Of a stretch of 64,000 nt of DNA, positions 26,736-35,677 are shown one piece after another. Source of the DNA: Streptomyces sp. NBC_01445 (GTDB taxonomy: Bacteria; Actinomycetota; Actinomycetes; Streptomycetales; Streptomycetaceae). Below the pieces are notes generated by a model. It searched no databases. It saw nothing but the letters and a program-made list of their open reading frames with translations, and had not been told where the DNA came from. How positions within the stretch are numbered: position 1 is the stretch's first letter; each line of letters begins with the position of its first letter. The DNA lies in the NCBI RefSeq assembly GCF_035918235.1, contig NZ_CP109485.1, forward strand, positions 6,063,501-6,127,500, in the 5' to 3' direction. The position numbers were made by a program, and so were the translations under genes.

Positions 26736-27893
26736 TTGGCAGGATCGCCCGAATTCGACCTGTACCGTCCGGCCGAAGAGCACGACATGCTCCGCGCGTC
26801 CGTGCGGGCCCTGTGCGAGGCCAAGATCGCGCCGTTCGCCGCGGCGGTGGACGAGGAGGCGCGTTTCCCGCAGGAGGCCCTCGACGCCCTCGTCGCGAAC
26901 GACCTCCAGGCGGTGCACGTACCGGAGGCCTACGGCGGCGCCGGAGCCGACGCCCTCGCGACCGTCATCGTGATCGAGGAAGTGGCCCGCGTCTGCGCGA
27001 GCTCCTCCCTCATCCCGGCCGTGAACAAGCTGGGCTCGCTGCCCGTCATCCTCTCCGGCTCCGAGGAGCTGAAGAAGAAGTACATGACGCCCCTCGCCAA
27101 GGGCGACGGCATGTTCTCGTACTGCCTCTCCGAGCCGGACGCGGGCTCGGACGCCGCGGGCATGAAGACGCGCGCGGTCCGCGACGGCGACTCCTGGGTG
27201 CTCAACGGCGTGAAGCGCTGGATCACCAACGCCGGCGAGTCCGAGTACTACACGGTGATGGCCGTCACCGACCCGACCAAGCGCTCGAAGGGCATCTCCG
27301 CCTTCGTCGTCGAGAAGTCCGACGAGGGCGTCTCCTTCGGCGCCCCGGAGAAGAAGCTCGGCATCAAGGGCTCCCCGACGCGCGAGGTCTACCTCGACAA
27401 CGTTCGCATCCCCGCCGACCGCATGATCGGCGAGGAGGGCACCGGCTTCGCCACGGCGATGAAGACCCTGGACCACACCCGCGTCACCATCGCGGCCCAG
27501 GCCCTCGGCATCGCCCAGGGCGCCCTCGACTACGCCAAGGGCTATGTCAGGGAGCGCAAGCAGTTCGGCAAGCCGATCGCCGACTTCCAGGGCATCCAGT
27601 TCATGCTCGCCGACATGGCGATGAAGATCGAGGCGGCCCGCGCGCTGACGTACCAGGCCGCGGCCAAGTCGGAGCGCGGCGACGCGGACCTCACCTTCCA
27701 GGGCGCCGCGGCCAAGTGCTTCGCCTCGGACGTCGCCATGGAGGTCACCACGGACGCCGTCCAGCTCCTCGGCGGCTACGGCTACACCCGCGACTACCCG
27801 GTCGAGCGCATGATGCGCGACGCGAAGATCACGCAGATCTATGAAGGCACGAACCAGGTCCAGCGGATCGTGATGGCCAGGAACCTGCCGTAA
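26736..27893 (+). CDS. Acyl-CoA dehydrogenase
   Basis: A 385-residue FAD-dependent acyl-CoA dehydrogenase, catalysing the first step of fatty-acid or branched-chain acyl-CoA beta-oxidation. Family signatures are YCLSEPDAGSDAAGMKTRA, WITNAGES, and the C-terminal FAD/catalytic region LLGGYGYTRDYPVERMMRD with the catalytic Glu in ITQIYEGTNQVQ. I chose a TTG start at 26736 (MAGSPEFDLYRP); GGAG precedes it by ~11 bases and the family's first helix begins there. The next ATG, at 26787, would truncate it. The chain-length preference is not evident. Confidence 0.93.
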   Translation: MAGSPEFDLYRPAEEHDMLRASVRALCEAKIAPFAAAVDEEARFPQEALDALVANDLQAVHVPEAYGGAGADALATVIVIEEVARVCASSSLIPAVNKLGSLPVILSGSEELKKKYMTPLAKGDGMFSYCLSEPDAGSDAAGMKTRAVRDGDSWVLNGVKRWITNAGESEYYTVMAVTDPTKRSKGISAFVVEKSDEGVSFGAPEKKLGIKGSPTREVYLDNVRIPADRMIGEEGTGFATAMKTLDHTRVTIAAQALGIAQGALDYAKGYVRERKQFGKPIADFQGIQFMLADMAMKIEAARALTYQAAAKSERGDADLTFQGAAAKCFASDVAMEVTTDAVQLLGGYGYTRDYPVERMMRDAKITQIYEGTNQVQRIVMARNLP

Positions 27894-27947
27894 CAAGGGT
27901 TTCGCTGCGCAGGAGATCCTGGGCCGGTACTGACCTGCACAGACACC

Positions 27948-27976
27948 ACGGCCCCCGGCATGCTGCCGGGGGCCGT
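27948..27976. terminator. Bidirectional terminator between acyl-CoA dehydrogenase and rph
   Basis: A perfect 13-bp stem ACGGCCCCCGGCA (27948-27960) with 27964-27976 and loop TGC lies between two convergent genes. Confidence 0.75.
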
Positions 27977-28002
27977 TCGGGTCTGGATTCCGGTGTGGCC
28001 GG

Positions 28003-30615
28003 TCAGGGCAGGATCTCGACGTACCCGTCGGTTCCGTGCACGCGGATCCGCTGCCCGTCCCGGATCAGCCGGGTGGCCTGCTCCACGCCCACGACGGCCG
28101 GCAGGCCGTACTCCCGGGCGATCACCGCGCCATGGGTCATCAGGCCGCCCACCTCCGTCACCAGGCCCGCGATTCCGACGAACAGCGGCGACCAGCTGGG
28201 GTCCGTGAAGGCCGTGACCAGGATGTCGCCCGCTTCGAGATCGGCCTTCGCCATGTCGAGGATGACGCGGGCCCTTCCCTCGATGGTCCCGGCGGAGACC
28301 GGCACGCCGATCAGGGCGCCGTCCGGTACGTCGTCGCGCCGGTACGCCCCGGTGACGGCCTCACCGTCCGATGTGAGCACCCGGGGCGGGGTGAGCGCGT
28401 GGTACGACCGGAACGCGTCCTTGCGCTCCGTGATGAGCCGGTCATCCACCTGGTTCGAGCGCACGGCGTCGTGGAGTTCCTGGAACGTGAGGTAGAAGAT
28501 GTCCTCCTTCTCAGGAAGCACGCCCGCCTGCACGAGGCGCTCGGCCTCCTCCAGCAGGGCCTGCTTGTAGACGAAGTAGCGGCTGATGATGCCGTACTTG
28601 GGGTACTCCCGGTACCCGATGAAGGTTCTGACCCGGTCGATCATCCGCTTGGTCTCGTCGGCCTTCCGGTCCCCGTCCGGCAGGGCCCGCAAGCGGGTCA
28701 GCACGTCCTGTTCCTTCTGCTGCGCCTTCTGCCGCCCCTGCTCGAAGCGCTGCTCCGCGGCGCCCGGCCCGAAGTTCCTGACGTTGTCGAGGATCACGGG
28801 CACGAGCGTGGTGGGGCGCTCGCGCCAGCGGGGCCTCGTGATGTCGATCTCGCCGACGCAGCGCATGCCGTACCGGTCGAGGTAGGCCTCGATGGCGTCG
28901 CGCGCTTCGGTCCCGCCCGCGACTTTCGCCAGCTCGTCCAGGAAGGCTGTGTCCCCGGCGTTCTCGACGCCCTGGAGGAACGCCACCACCTCCGACCGCG
29001 GGCGGATCACGTCCGCGACGTCGAGCAGCTCAAGGCCCATCTCCGACGTGATGTTGTCGGGGGCGGACAGGGTGAGCGTGTCAGCCGCGTTCTTCTCGCC
29101 CAGCCACTCCTGCAGCTTGTCGTTGAGCCACCACGTGGCCTCCATCCCCGCCATGATCGCCTGAATGCTCAGCGGATCACTGAGGACCCGCTTGTGCTCC
29201 TCGAAGGCCTCCAGCAGGAAGTCGAACAGCGCCGGTCCGGTCTTCGTCCGGACGTCGCGCTCCAGGGCGGCGATGGACACCTGACTGCGCTCGATCAGCT
29301 TGGTGACGACGGCCGGATCGGTCTCGATCGGGGCGGGCGCACCGCCGGCCGGCGGCCCGCCGGGGCCCGCGTCCGGGAGCGACGGGACGAAATCGTCGCG
29401 GTCGAGGACGGTCTCCAGAGCGTTCCTGATCAGCGGATCGCCCTTCCCCATGGCGTCCAGGAGGCCGGCGCGGCTCGCGGGCGAGGCCAGGCGCCGGGTG
29501 ACGTCGACGAACAGCCTCCCGCCGGCCTCGTGCATCGGCACCATGGCCGTCAGCTGCCACATGGAGAACCCCAGGGGCTTCATGGGGTCGGTCATCATCT
29601 GTCCGTGACCGACGGAGACGTAGACGTGATTCTCCTGGTCGCCGGTCTCGGGGACGGGGAACAGCGTCGTGATCGGCCGGCTCTGAACGATCTGGAAGTC
29701 ATCGTCGACCAGGCACCATTCGATGTCCTGCGGGCGGCCGAAGTGCGCTTCGATCCGTCGCCCGAGCTGCACGAGCCGCAAGGCCTGAGCGTCCGTCAGC
29801 GCCGGCTGCTCCTGCCGCTGCGAGTCGACCGCCACTTCCTGCGTACCGCCGGCCGGCAGGGCGTGAACCGCACGCTGTTTGGCGGCGATCGCCTTGGCGA
29901 CGACTTCGCCGTTTCGCACCTTGAAGACGTCCGGGTTCACCAGGCCGGAGACCAGGGCCTCGCCGAGGCCGAAACCGGCGTCCACGGTGGCGACCTTCCG
30001 GTTGCCCGTGACGGGGTCGGCCGTGAACAGGATGCCGGCCGCATGCGGGAAGACCATCTGCTGCACGACCACGGCCATGTGGACCGTACGGTGGTCGATG
30101 CCGTTGCGCTGGCGGTAGGTCACGGCCCGCTCGGTGAACAGCGAGGCCCAGCACCGGCTGACGTGCTGGAGGATCGCCGTCGGCCCCATGACGTTCAAAT
30201 ACGTGTCCTGCTGGCCGGCGAAGGAGGCCGTGGGCAGGTCCTCCGCCGTCGCGCTGGACCGGACGGCGTAGGCGGTCTGCTCGCCGGGCTCGCCTCGCCG
30301 GCCGAGCGCGCGGGTGATCGCCGCCGCGAGATCGTCCGGGACGGCGATCCCCTCGATGGTCCGGCGGATCTCCGCGCTCTGCGTACGGATCGCCTCCCGG
30401 TCGTCCGGGTTCAGACGCGCCAACTGGTCGAGCCGCTCGTCGATCGACGCTTCCGCCATGATCCGCCGGAAGGCGTCCGTCGTCACGCAGAAGCCGGCCG
30501 GCACGCGGACGCCTTCGATCCGCGACAGCCCGCCCAGGTGCGCGCCCTTGCCACCGACGACCGCGACCTGCGTCTCGCCGACCTCTTGAAGATCCAACAC
30601 GTACCGCTCACTCAT
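28003..30615 (-). CDS. rph: Rifampin phosphotransferase (PEP-synthase-like)
   Basis: An 870-residue dikinase-like enzyme, the length of rifampin phosphotransferases. It has an N-terminal ATP-grasp domain (VGGKGAHLGGLSRI; YAVRSSATAEDLPTASFAG), a central helical rifampin-binding domain (~340-760) and a C-terminal swivelling His domain with the catalytic histidine near residue 828 in GGLMTHGAVIAREYGLP. The enzyme inactivates rifamycins by phosphorylating the ansa C21 hydroxyl using ATP, releasing AMP and phosphate. The ATG at 30615 follows GGAGGTGA. A rifamycin-associated element lies 154 bases upstream, which separates this from an ordinary PEP synthase. Most such genes are automatically named PEP synthase. 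Confidence 0.92.
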   Translation of the reverse strand: MSERYVLDLQEVGETQVAVVGGKGAHLGGLSRIEGVRVPAGFCVTTDAFRRIMAEASIDERLDQLARLNPDDREAIRTQSAEIRRTIEGIAVPDDLAAAITRALGRRGEPGEQTAYAVRSSATAEDLPTASFAGQQDTYLNVMGPTAILQHVSRCWASLFTERAVTYRQRNGIDHRTVHMAVVVQQMVFPHAAGILFTADPVTGNRKVATVDAGFGLGEALVSGLVNPDVFKVRNGEVVAKAIAAKQRAVHALPAGGTQEVAVDSQRQEQPALTDAQALRLVQLGRRIEAHFGRPQDIEWCLVDDDFQIVQSRPITTLFPVPETGDQENHVYVSVGHGQMMTDPMKPLGFSMWQLTAMVPMHEAGGRLFVDVTRRLASPASRAGLLDAMGKGDPLIRNALETVLDRDDFVPSLPDAGPGGPPAGGAPAPIETDPAVVTKLIERSQVSIAALERDVRTKTGPALFDFLLEAFEEHKRVLSDPLSIQAIMAGMEATWWLNDKLQEWLGEKNAADTLTLSAPDNITSEMGLELLDVADVIRPRSEVVAFLQGVENAGDTAFLDELAKVAGGTEARDAIEAYLDRYGMRCVGEIDITRPRWRERPTTLVPVILDNVRNFGPGAAEQRFEQGRQKAQQKEQDVLTRLRALPDGDRKADETKRMIDRVRTFIGYREYPKYGIISRYFVYKQALLEEAERLVQAGVLPEKEDIFYLTFQELHDAVRSNQVDDRLITERKDAFRSYHALTPPRVLTSDGEAVTGAYRRDDVPDGALIGVPVSAGTIEGRARVILDMAKADLEAGDILVTAFTDPSWSPLFVGIAGLVTEVGGLMTHGAVIAREYGLPAVVGVEQATRLIRDGQRIRVHGTDGYVEILP

Positions 30616-30768
30616 CGCGTCACCTCCGAGGCGGCCGTGCTCCGTTGTACTGCGGTGGCCGATCGAGTCACCGGGGCCTCTCCCACTCCGTCGAACCTCT
30701 TGCCGAGCACCCCGCACCTCCGCGCCGGGCCCCCGCAACTGCAGGCCGCCGATTCTGCGCCATGACCT

Positions 30769-30787
30769 GGGCCTTGCGGCAAGTCCC
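30769..30787 (-). promoter_or_regulatory. Rifamycin-associated element (RAE) upstream of rph
   Basis: GGGCCTTGCGGCAAGTCCC is a 19-bp near-perfect inverted repeat close to the published RAE consensus (GGGGCTTGCGGCAAGGCCC), which is found upstream of rifamycin-inducible genes in actinomycetes. Both strands contain a -35-like hexamer: TTGCCG towards rph and TTGCGG away from it. The rph start is 154 bases downstream on the minus strand. Confidence 0.88.
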
Positions 30788-30802
30788 CCACTGCGCTATA
30801 TG
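30774..30802 (+). promoter_or_regulatory. Divergent promoter-like element inside the RAE
   Basis: On the plus strand TTGCGG (30774-30779, within the RAE) is followed after 17 bases by TATATG (30797-30802). Transcription would start near 30810 and run directly into the hairpin and T-run at 30811-30844, giving an RNA of about 35 nucleotides. Confidence 0.35.
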
Positions 30803-30810
30803 TTGAGAGT

Positions 30811-30844
30811 GGCAAGGAGAGGGCTCTCCTTGCCTTTGTTTTTT
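30811..30844 (+). terminator. Hairpin with T-run, pointing away from rph
   Basis: GGCAAGGAGA (30811-30820) pairs perfectly with TCTCCTTGCC (30825-30834) around GGGC, followed by TTTGTTTTTT (30835-30844). T-tailed intrinsic terminators are uncommon in Streptomyces. No plus-strand gene precedes it, so it may end a short divergent RNA or block read-through. Confidence 0.6.
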
Positions 30845-30940
30845 GCCGTCCGACGGCAGGCGGGACGACTCTCCAGGAGCAGACCGGACACGGATGGGTG
30901 GACGAGCACGGCAACGTGATCGGCGCCGAACGACCGCACA

Positions 30941-30996
30941 GAAACGGGGCAGTTGGCCCGGGCCGGATCTCTGGCCCGGGCCAACTGCCCCGTTTC
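30941..30996. terminator. 24-bp perfect hairpin after the LCP gene at 31002
   Basis: A perfect 24-bp stem (30941-30964 with 30973-30996), eight-base loop, starts five bases beyond the LCP stop. It is the longest perfect hairpin I found in the window. Confidence 0.8.
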
Positions 30997-31001
30997 TTAC
31001 G

Positions 31002-32303
31002 TCAGTTGCCCGACACCGTCACCGGTGCGTCGTCCTTGAGCTCGCCCACCAGCTGCTTGACCTTGGTCTTGTCCCAGACGAGGTTGCCGTTGACGGAGCC
31101 GGAGACCGGCATGTTCATCGACTTGCCGTCGCCGCCGGTGACGCCCTTCATGGCGAAGAACATCGAGCCGAGGTCCCACAGGCTCATGTCCTTGTCGACG
31201 ACGAGCGAGTCGAGGCCCGCGCCCATCGTCGGGTAGAGCTTGAACGGGTTCAGGACCGTCGACGGGGTGGCCACCTGGTGGGCCAGCGCCGACAGGAACG
31301 CCTGCTGGTTCTTGGTGCGCTGGAGGTCGCTCGCCGCGAACGCGTGGCGCGTACGGACGAAGGCCAGGGCCTGCTGGCCGTTCAGCGTCTGCTTGCCCTT
31401 CTGGAAGTCGGCTCCGGACCACTTGTCCTTGAAGCCCTCCTTCAGGTTCATCTCGACGCCACCGACCGCGTCCACGATCTTCGCGAAGCCGCCGAAGCCG
31501 ATCTCCGCGTAGTGGTCGATGTGCAGCCCGGTGTTGAACTCGACGGTCCGCACGAGCAGTTCGGGGCCGTCCTCCGCGTACGCGGCGTTGAGCTTCACCT
31601 GGCGGCCCTGGTTCGGGTAGAGCTTGCCGGAGTCCGAGCCCTTGTAGGACGGGATGGTGACGTTCGAGTCACGCGGCAGGGAGATCATCGTGCTGCCGTT
31701 GTCGCCGGTGTGCAGGATCATCATCGTGTCCGTGCGCTTGCCCTCGGCGGACCCGGTGTGCAGCTTCTTCTTCTCCTCGTCGGACATTCCGGCCCGGCTG
31801 TCCGTGCCGACGATGAGGTAGTTGGTGCCCTGGCCGGTCTCGGGCCGTTCTATGACCTTGGAGAGGTCGACGTCGCGGTGGAGCTTGGAGTCGGCCCAGA
31901 AGTACGTGCCTATGCTCACACCGAGGAACACGACGACGAGGGTGAGGACGGCCCACTTGATGCGCCGACGCCAGTTCGGCCGCGGCCGCGGGGGCGCGTA
32001 ACCGTCGGCCGGGTCGTTGTCGTTCGGTACGTAGCCGCTGCCGCCGCGGCGCCCGCCGCCACCGCCGTAGACCTGGCCGGTGTTGTAGCCGCTGTCGTAC
32101 TGGTCCCCGTAGCCCTCGCCGTACGAGGGCTGCGCCGGCACCGTCGGCCGGGGCGGCGCGGAGCGGCGGGAGCCGCCGCCCTGTCCGCGCTGCACGTGCG
32201 GCATCGCGCGGGCGCCCTCGGGGCGCGCGCTGGAACTGCCGCGACCGTAACCGCGGTCGCCGCCGCCCTGACTGTCGCCCCAACCCTCTGGCCAATCATT
32301 CAT
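31002..32303 (-). CDS. LytR-CpsA-Psr (LCP) family protein 1
   Basis: A 433-residue membrane-anchored LCP protein. LCP enzymes transfer lipid-linked glycopolymers such as teichoic acids or arabinogalactan-like polymers to peptidoglycan. The cytoplasmic N-terminus (~1-110) is Gly/Tyr/Pro-rich; one membrane helix follows WRRRIKWAVLTLVVVFLGV. The extracellular LCP domain has LIVGTDSRAG, the catalytic SLPRDSNV region, LNAAYAEDGPELLVRTVE and ALAFVRTRH. There is no LytR_C domain. The start is the ATG at 32303. It is one of five LCP paralogues between 31002 and 40709. Confidence 0.92.
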   Translation of the reverse strand: MNDWPEGWGDSQGGGDRGYGRGSSSARPEGARAMPHVQRGQGGGSRRSAPPRPTVPAQPSYGEGYGDQYDSGYNTGQVYGGGGGRRGGSGYVPNDNDPADGYAPPRPRPNWRRRIKWAVLTLVVVFLGVSIGTYFWADSKLHRDVDLSKVIERPETGQGTNYLIVGTDSRAGMSDEEKKKLHTGSAEGKRTDTMMILHTGDNGSTMISLPRDSNVTIPSYKGSDSGKLYPNQGRQVKLNAAYAEDGPELLVRTVEFNTGLHIDHYAEIGFGGFAKIVDAVGGVEMNLKEGFKDKWSGADFQKGKQTLNGQQALAFVRTRHAFAASDLQRTKNQQAFLSALAHQVATPSTVLNPFKLYPTMGAGLDSLVVDKDMSLWDLGSMFFAMKGVTGGDGKSMNMPVSGSVNGNLVWDKTKVKQLVGELKDDAPVTVSGN

Positions 32304-32421
32304 GGCCCCAGTGTGCCGTCCGGTGCTGTGTGCCCCACAAGGGTGGGTGGGGAATCGGACCCGGGCTGTTGCAGAGCTGACACAAAGCAACCCGTGTCCT
32401 GCCCGGCATAAGGTGGAGGCC

Positions 32422-32970
32422 ATGACAGACCAGGCCCGCGGCACGGAATCCGAAATTCCGGGTAAGCCGACCTCAGCTTCCCGTACGACGTTGTCGCACA
32501 TCATGACCCATAACGACACCAACCTGCTCGGAACGGTACATGGTGGCGTGATCATGAAACTGGTCGACGACGCGGCGGGCGCCGTGGCAGGCCGGCACTC
32601 CGGCGGACCCGCCGTCACCGCCTCCATGGACGAGATGGCCTTCCTGGAGCCGGTGCGCGTGGGCGACCTGGTCCATGTGAAGGCTCAGGTCAACTGGACG
32701 GGCCGGACCTCCATGGAGGTCGGGGTCCGGGTCCTCGCCGAGCGCTGGAACGAGTCGACGCCGGCGCAGCAGGTCGGCTCCGCCTACCTCGTGTTCGCCG
32801 CGGTCGACGGCGACGGCAAGCCGCGCTCGGTGCCGCCGGTCCTGCCGGAGAGCGAGCGCGACAAGCGGCGCTGCCAGGAGGCCCAGATCCGCCGCCAGCA
32901 CCGGCTCGCGCGCCGCCGGGCGATCATGGAACTGCGGCAGCAGCGCGCGGCCGACGGCATCGAGGACTGA
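32422..32970 (+). CDS. Hot-dog-fold acyl-CoA thioesterase
   Basis: A 182-residue single hot-dog domain protein of the cytosolic acyl-CoA hydrolase (BACH/YciA) type. The active-site region reads MTHNDTNLLGTVHGGVIMKLVDDAAG, with substrate-contact strands in VTASMDEMAFLEPVRVGD. The basic C-terminal tail (~135-182) is rich in Arg/Gln. GGTGGAGG precedes the ATG at 32422. It lies between two LCP genes on the opposite strand. The acyl chain preference is unknown. Confidence 0.9.
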   Translation: MTDQARGTESEIPGKPTSASRTTLSHIMTHNDTNLLGTVHGGVIMKLVDDAAGAVAGRHSGGPAVTASMDEMAFLEPVRVGDLVHVKAQVNWTGRTSMEVGVRVLAERWNESTPAQQVGSAYLVFAAVDGDGKPRSVPPVLPESERDKRRCQEAQIRRQHRLARRRAIMELRQQRAADGIED

Positions 32971-32992
32971 GCCCTTCGGAGGCGGACCGGCG

Positions 32993-34465
32993 TCAGCCGC
33001 ACACCACCTGGTCCCCGGTGACCGCCCCGAACTCGCCCTGGCGCGAGTCCTCGGCCCGCACCGCGCGCACGGCCTCGAAGTCCGGGCCGGCCAGCACCTT
33101 CAGTACCGCACCCTGTCCCTTCACTGCCTGCAACTGCGCCCCCGGCAACGCCGTCGCCAGCGCCTTCGCCGACTGGTCCCAGCGCGGGTCGTAGAGGACC
33201 ACCGTGTGCTGGGCGGTGCGCTGCGCCGCGTTCATCGGCGTACCGCTCGTGCGGAACCCCGTCCCCCGCAGCCCCGCGTCCACCTTCCTGCCGAGCCCCG
33301 GCGTCATCGTGCCGTTCTCGACCTGGACGCGGATCTGCTGCGGGGCGACGCCGACGACCGTCTCCTTCTTCTTCGTTTGGTGCACGGCGAGCGGCTTGTC
33401 CTCGCGCAGCGCCTTGAACAGCTTCGTGGACTTCGCCGGGTCCCACTTCACCGTCGAGCCGATGCCCTTGACCGGGAAGCTGGCCTGACTGATCGGCACG
33501 GTCGTGAACTCCGACGACGACGGCGAGAACCCCCGCATCGCCTGCCCGAGCCCGACCATCTGGTCCGTGCCGAACCCCTTGTCCGCGCGCACGGAACTGA
33601 GCAGCGTGTGGACCACATCGCGGAATTTCACCGGGTTCAGGAGCACTCCGGACGACGTGGCCTTCGCGATGAGCGCGGCGAGGAAGCGCTGCTGGCGCTG
33701 CATCCGGCCCAGGTCGCCCGCCCCGTCGGTGTGCCGGGCGCGCACGTACTGGAGGGCCTGGCCGCCGTCGAGCGTGTGCGTGCCGACGGCCATGTCGAGC
33801 CCGGTGTACGAGTCCTTGAGCGGTTGCGCCGTGCAGATCTCGACGCCGCCGAGCACGTCCACCGTTTTCATGAAGCTGGTGAAGTCGACCTCCATGTAGT
33901 GGTCGATCTTCACGCCGGTCATGTGCTCGACGGTGCGCACGGTCAGATGGGGCCCGCCCTCCGCGTACGCCGCGTTGATCTTCACCGGGTGCTGTTGGTG
34001 CTGCTCGCCCGTCGTCCGGTCGGTGTGCGCGGGGATCTCGGCGTACGAGTCCCGGGGCAGGCTGACGATGCTCGCGCGGTCCTTGTCGGCGGAGAGGTGC
34101 ACGATCATGATCGTGTCCGTGCAGTGACAGGGCGCGCCGCCCAGCCGGTACTTCTCCCTCTCCGCCGGGGTGATCTTGTCGCGGCCGTCGGTGCCGACGA
34201 GCAGCACATTCATCCCGTGACCGCCGGAGGGTCGGTTCTTCATGTCCTTGAAGGGGTCGATGCGGTTGATGTCCGTGTCGAGCCCGGTGACGACCGCGTG
34301 CCCGATCCCGGCGGCCGCGAGCACCGTGACCGAGACCGTCGTCGCCACCCGCATGGCCCACCGCGGCTTCCTCCTCCGTACGGGGGCGGGCACGGGGGGA
34401 CGATGGCGCTCCTGCCGTGGGGGACGCGGCGGGCGTGCGGGGGAGCGGGTCGGCGGAGTGGGCAC
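32993..34465 (-). CDS. LCP family protein 2 with LytR_C domain
   Basis: A 490-residue LCP protein. The short Pro/Arg-rich cytoplasmic N-terminus and membrane helix (~residues 40-60) are followed by the LCP domain (LLVGTDGRDKIT, SLPRDSYAEIP, INAAYAEGGPHLTVRTVEHMTG, QALQYVRARH). A LytR_C domain (~390-475) contains IRVQVENGTMTPGLGRKV. I chose the GTG at 34465 because GGAGGTG lies seven bases upstream. Two cysteines in GAPCHCTDT are unusual. It ends only 22 bases from the convergent thioesterase gene. Confidence 0.9.
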   Translation of the reverse strand: MPTPPTRSPARPPRPPRQERHRPPVPAPVRRRKPRWAMRVATTVSVTVLAAAGIGHAVVTGLDTDINRIDPFKDMKNRPSGGHGMNVLLVGTDGRDKITPAEREKYRLGGAPCHCTDTIMIVHLSADKDRASIVSLPRDSYAEIPAHTDRTTGEQHQQHPVKINAAYAEGGPHLTVRTVEHMTGVKIDHYMEVDFTSFMKTVDVLGGVEICTAQPLKDSYTGLDMAVGTHTLDGGQALQYVRARHTDGAGDLGRMQRQQRFLAALIAKATSSGVLLNPVKFRDVVHTLLSSVRADKGFGTDQMVGLGQAMRGFSPSSSEFTTVPISQASFPVKGIGSTVKWDPAKSTKLFKALREDKPLAVHQTKKKETVVGVAPQQIRVQVENGTMTPGLGRKVDAGLRGTGFRTSGTPMNAAQRTAQHTVVLYDPRWDQSAKALATALPGAQLQAVKGQGAVLKVLAGPDFEAVRAVRAEDSRQGEFGAVTGDQVVCG

Positions 34466-34591
34466 GTGGGGACACCTCCGAGAAGGTGGGCGTGGGATCG
34501 CGAGCACCGTAGGCCCACACGATCTCCTCCCCGCGGCAGTGACCACGGCGGCGCGCGCCGGTGTCCCCCATTAGCGGTAACGTGACGCCTG

Positions 34592-35620
34592 ATGAACGCG
34601 AATTCCGACAAGCAGCTTCCGCCCGTATCGGTGATCATGCCCGTCCTCAACGAGGAGCGGCACCTGCGCGGAGCCGTCGAGGCGATCCTGGCGCAGGAGT
34701 ACGGCGGCGAGATGGAGGTCGTGGTCGCGCTCGGCCCGTCCTCGGACCGCACGGACGAGATCGCCGCGGAACTCGTCCGCGAGGATCCCAGGGTCCACAC
34801 CGTGGCGAACCCCACGGGCCGTACGCCCGCGGCGCTGAACGCCGCGATCGAGGCGTCCCGACACCCCATCGTGGTGCGCGTCGACGGGCACGGCATGCTC
34901 TCGCCGAACTACATCGCGACGGCCGTCCGCCTCCTTGAGGAGACCGGCGCGCAGAACGTCGGCGGCATCATGCACGCCGAGGGCGAGAACGACTGGGAGA
35001 ACGCGGTCGCCGCCGCCATGACCTCGAAGATCGGCGTCGGGAACGCGGCCTTCCATACGGGCGGCGAGGCCCAGCAGGCCGAGACCGTGTTCCTGGGTGT
35101 CTTCCGGCGCGAGGCGCTGGAGCAGCAGGGCGGCTACAACGTGGAGTTCATCCGCGCCCAGGACTGGGAGCTGAACTTCCGCATCCGCGAGGCCGGCGGC
35201 CTGATCTGGTTCTCGCCCGAGCTGAAGGTCTCGTACCGGCCGAGGCCCAGCGTGAAGGCGCTCGCCAAGCAGTACAAGGACTACGGCCGCTGGCGCCATG
35301 TCGTCGCCCGCTACCACGAGGGCTCGATCAACCTGCGCTACCTCGCGCCGCCGGCCGCCGTGTGCGCGATCGCCGCGGGTGTCGTCGTGGGCGCGCTCGT
35401 GACGCCGTGGGGCTTCGTGATCCCGGGCGGCTACCTGGCGGCCATCGTGGCCGGTTCGGTGCCGGCCGGCAAGGGGCTGCCGCTGAAGGCGCGCCTGCAG
35501 ATCCCGGTCGCGCTCGCCACGATGCACATGTCCTGGGGCTGGGGCTTCCTGACCAGCCCGCGCTCCCTCGCGAAGAAGGTCATCGCGTCGCGCCGCCCCG
35601 CGGTACTCAGCGAGGCGTGA
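34592..35620 (+). CDS. Family 2 glycosyltransferase, membrane-associated
   Basis: A 342-residue GT-A glycosyltransferase. The donor-binding motif is VSVIMPVLNEERHLRGAVEAIL; the DxD-like motif lies in VVRVDGHGML; the acceptor/catalytic ED-type motif is AQDWELNFRIR. Two C-terminal hydrophobic helices (~residues 255-295) anchor it. It probably builds an envelope glycan, possibly one handled by the neighbouring LCP proteins. There is no ribosome-binding site, but TAACGT lies eight bases before the ATG, so a leaderless transcript is possible. The sugar specificity is unknown. Confidence 0.88.
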   Translation: MNANSDKQLPPVSVIMPVLNEERHLRGAVEAILAQEYGGEMEVVVALGPSSDRTDEIAAELVREDPRVHTVANPTGRTPAALNAAIEASRHPIVVRVDGHGMLSPNYIATAVRLLEETGAQNVGGIMHAEGENDWENAVAAAMTSKIGVGNAAFHTGGEAQQAETVFLGVFRREALEQQGGYNVEFIRAQDWELNFRIREAGGLIWFSPELKVSYRPRPSVKALAKQYKDYGRWRHVVARYHEGSINLRYLAPPAAVCAIAAGVVVGALVTPWGFVIPGGYLAAIVAGSVPAGKGLPLKARLQIPVALATMHMSWGWGFLTSPRSLAKKVIASRRPAVLSEA

Positions 35621-35636
35621 GCCTTACGTCTGCTTT

Positions 35637-35665
35637 CTCCGGGGCCGAGCCGCTCGGCCCCGGAG
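35637..35665. terminator. Terminator between glycosyltransferase and LCP 3
   Basis: A perfect 13-bp stem CTCCGGGGCCGAG (35637-35649) with 35653-35665 and loop CCG, between two convergent genes. Confidence 0.75.
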
Positions 35666-35677
35666 CTTTGGCCTGAG

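Noticed and set aside
32302..32421. N-terminal extension of the thioesterase (40 extra codons)
   Set aside because: GGTGGAGG directly precedes the ATG at 32422 and the hot-dog fold begins after it; the extension is not family-like.
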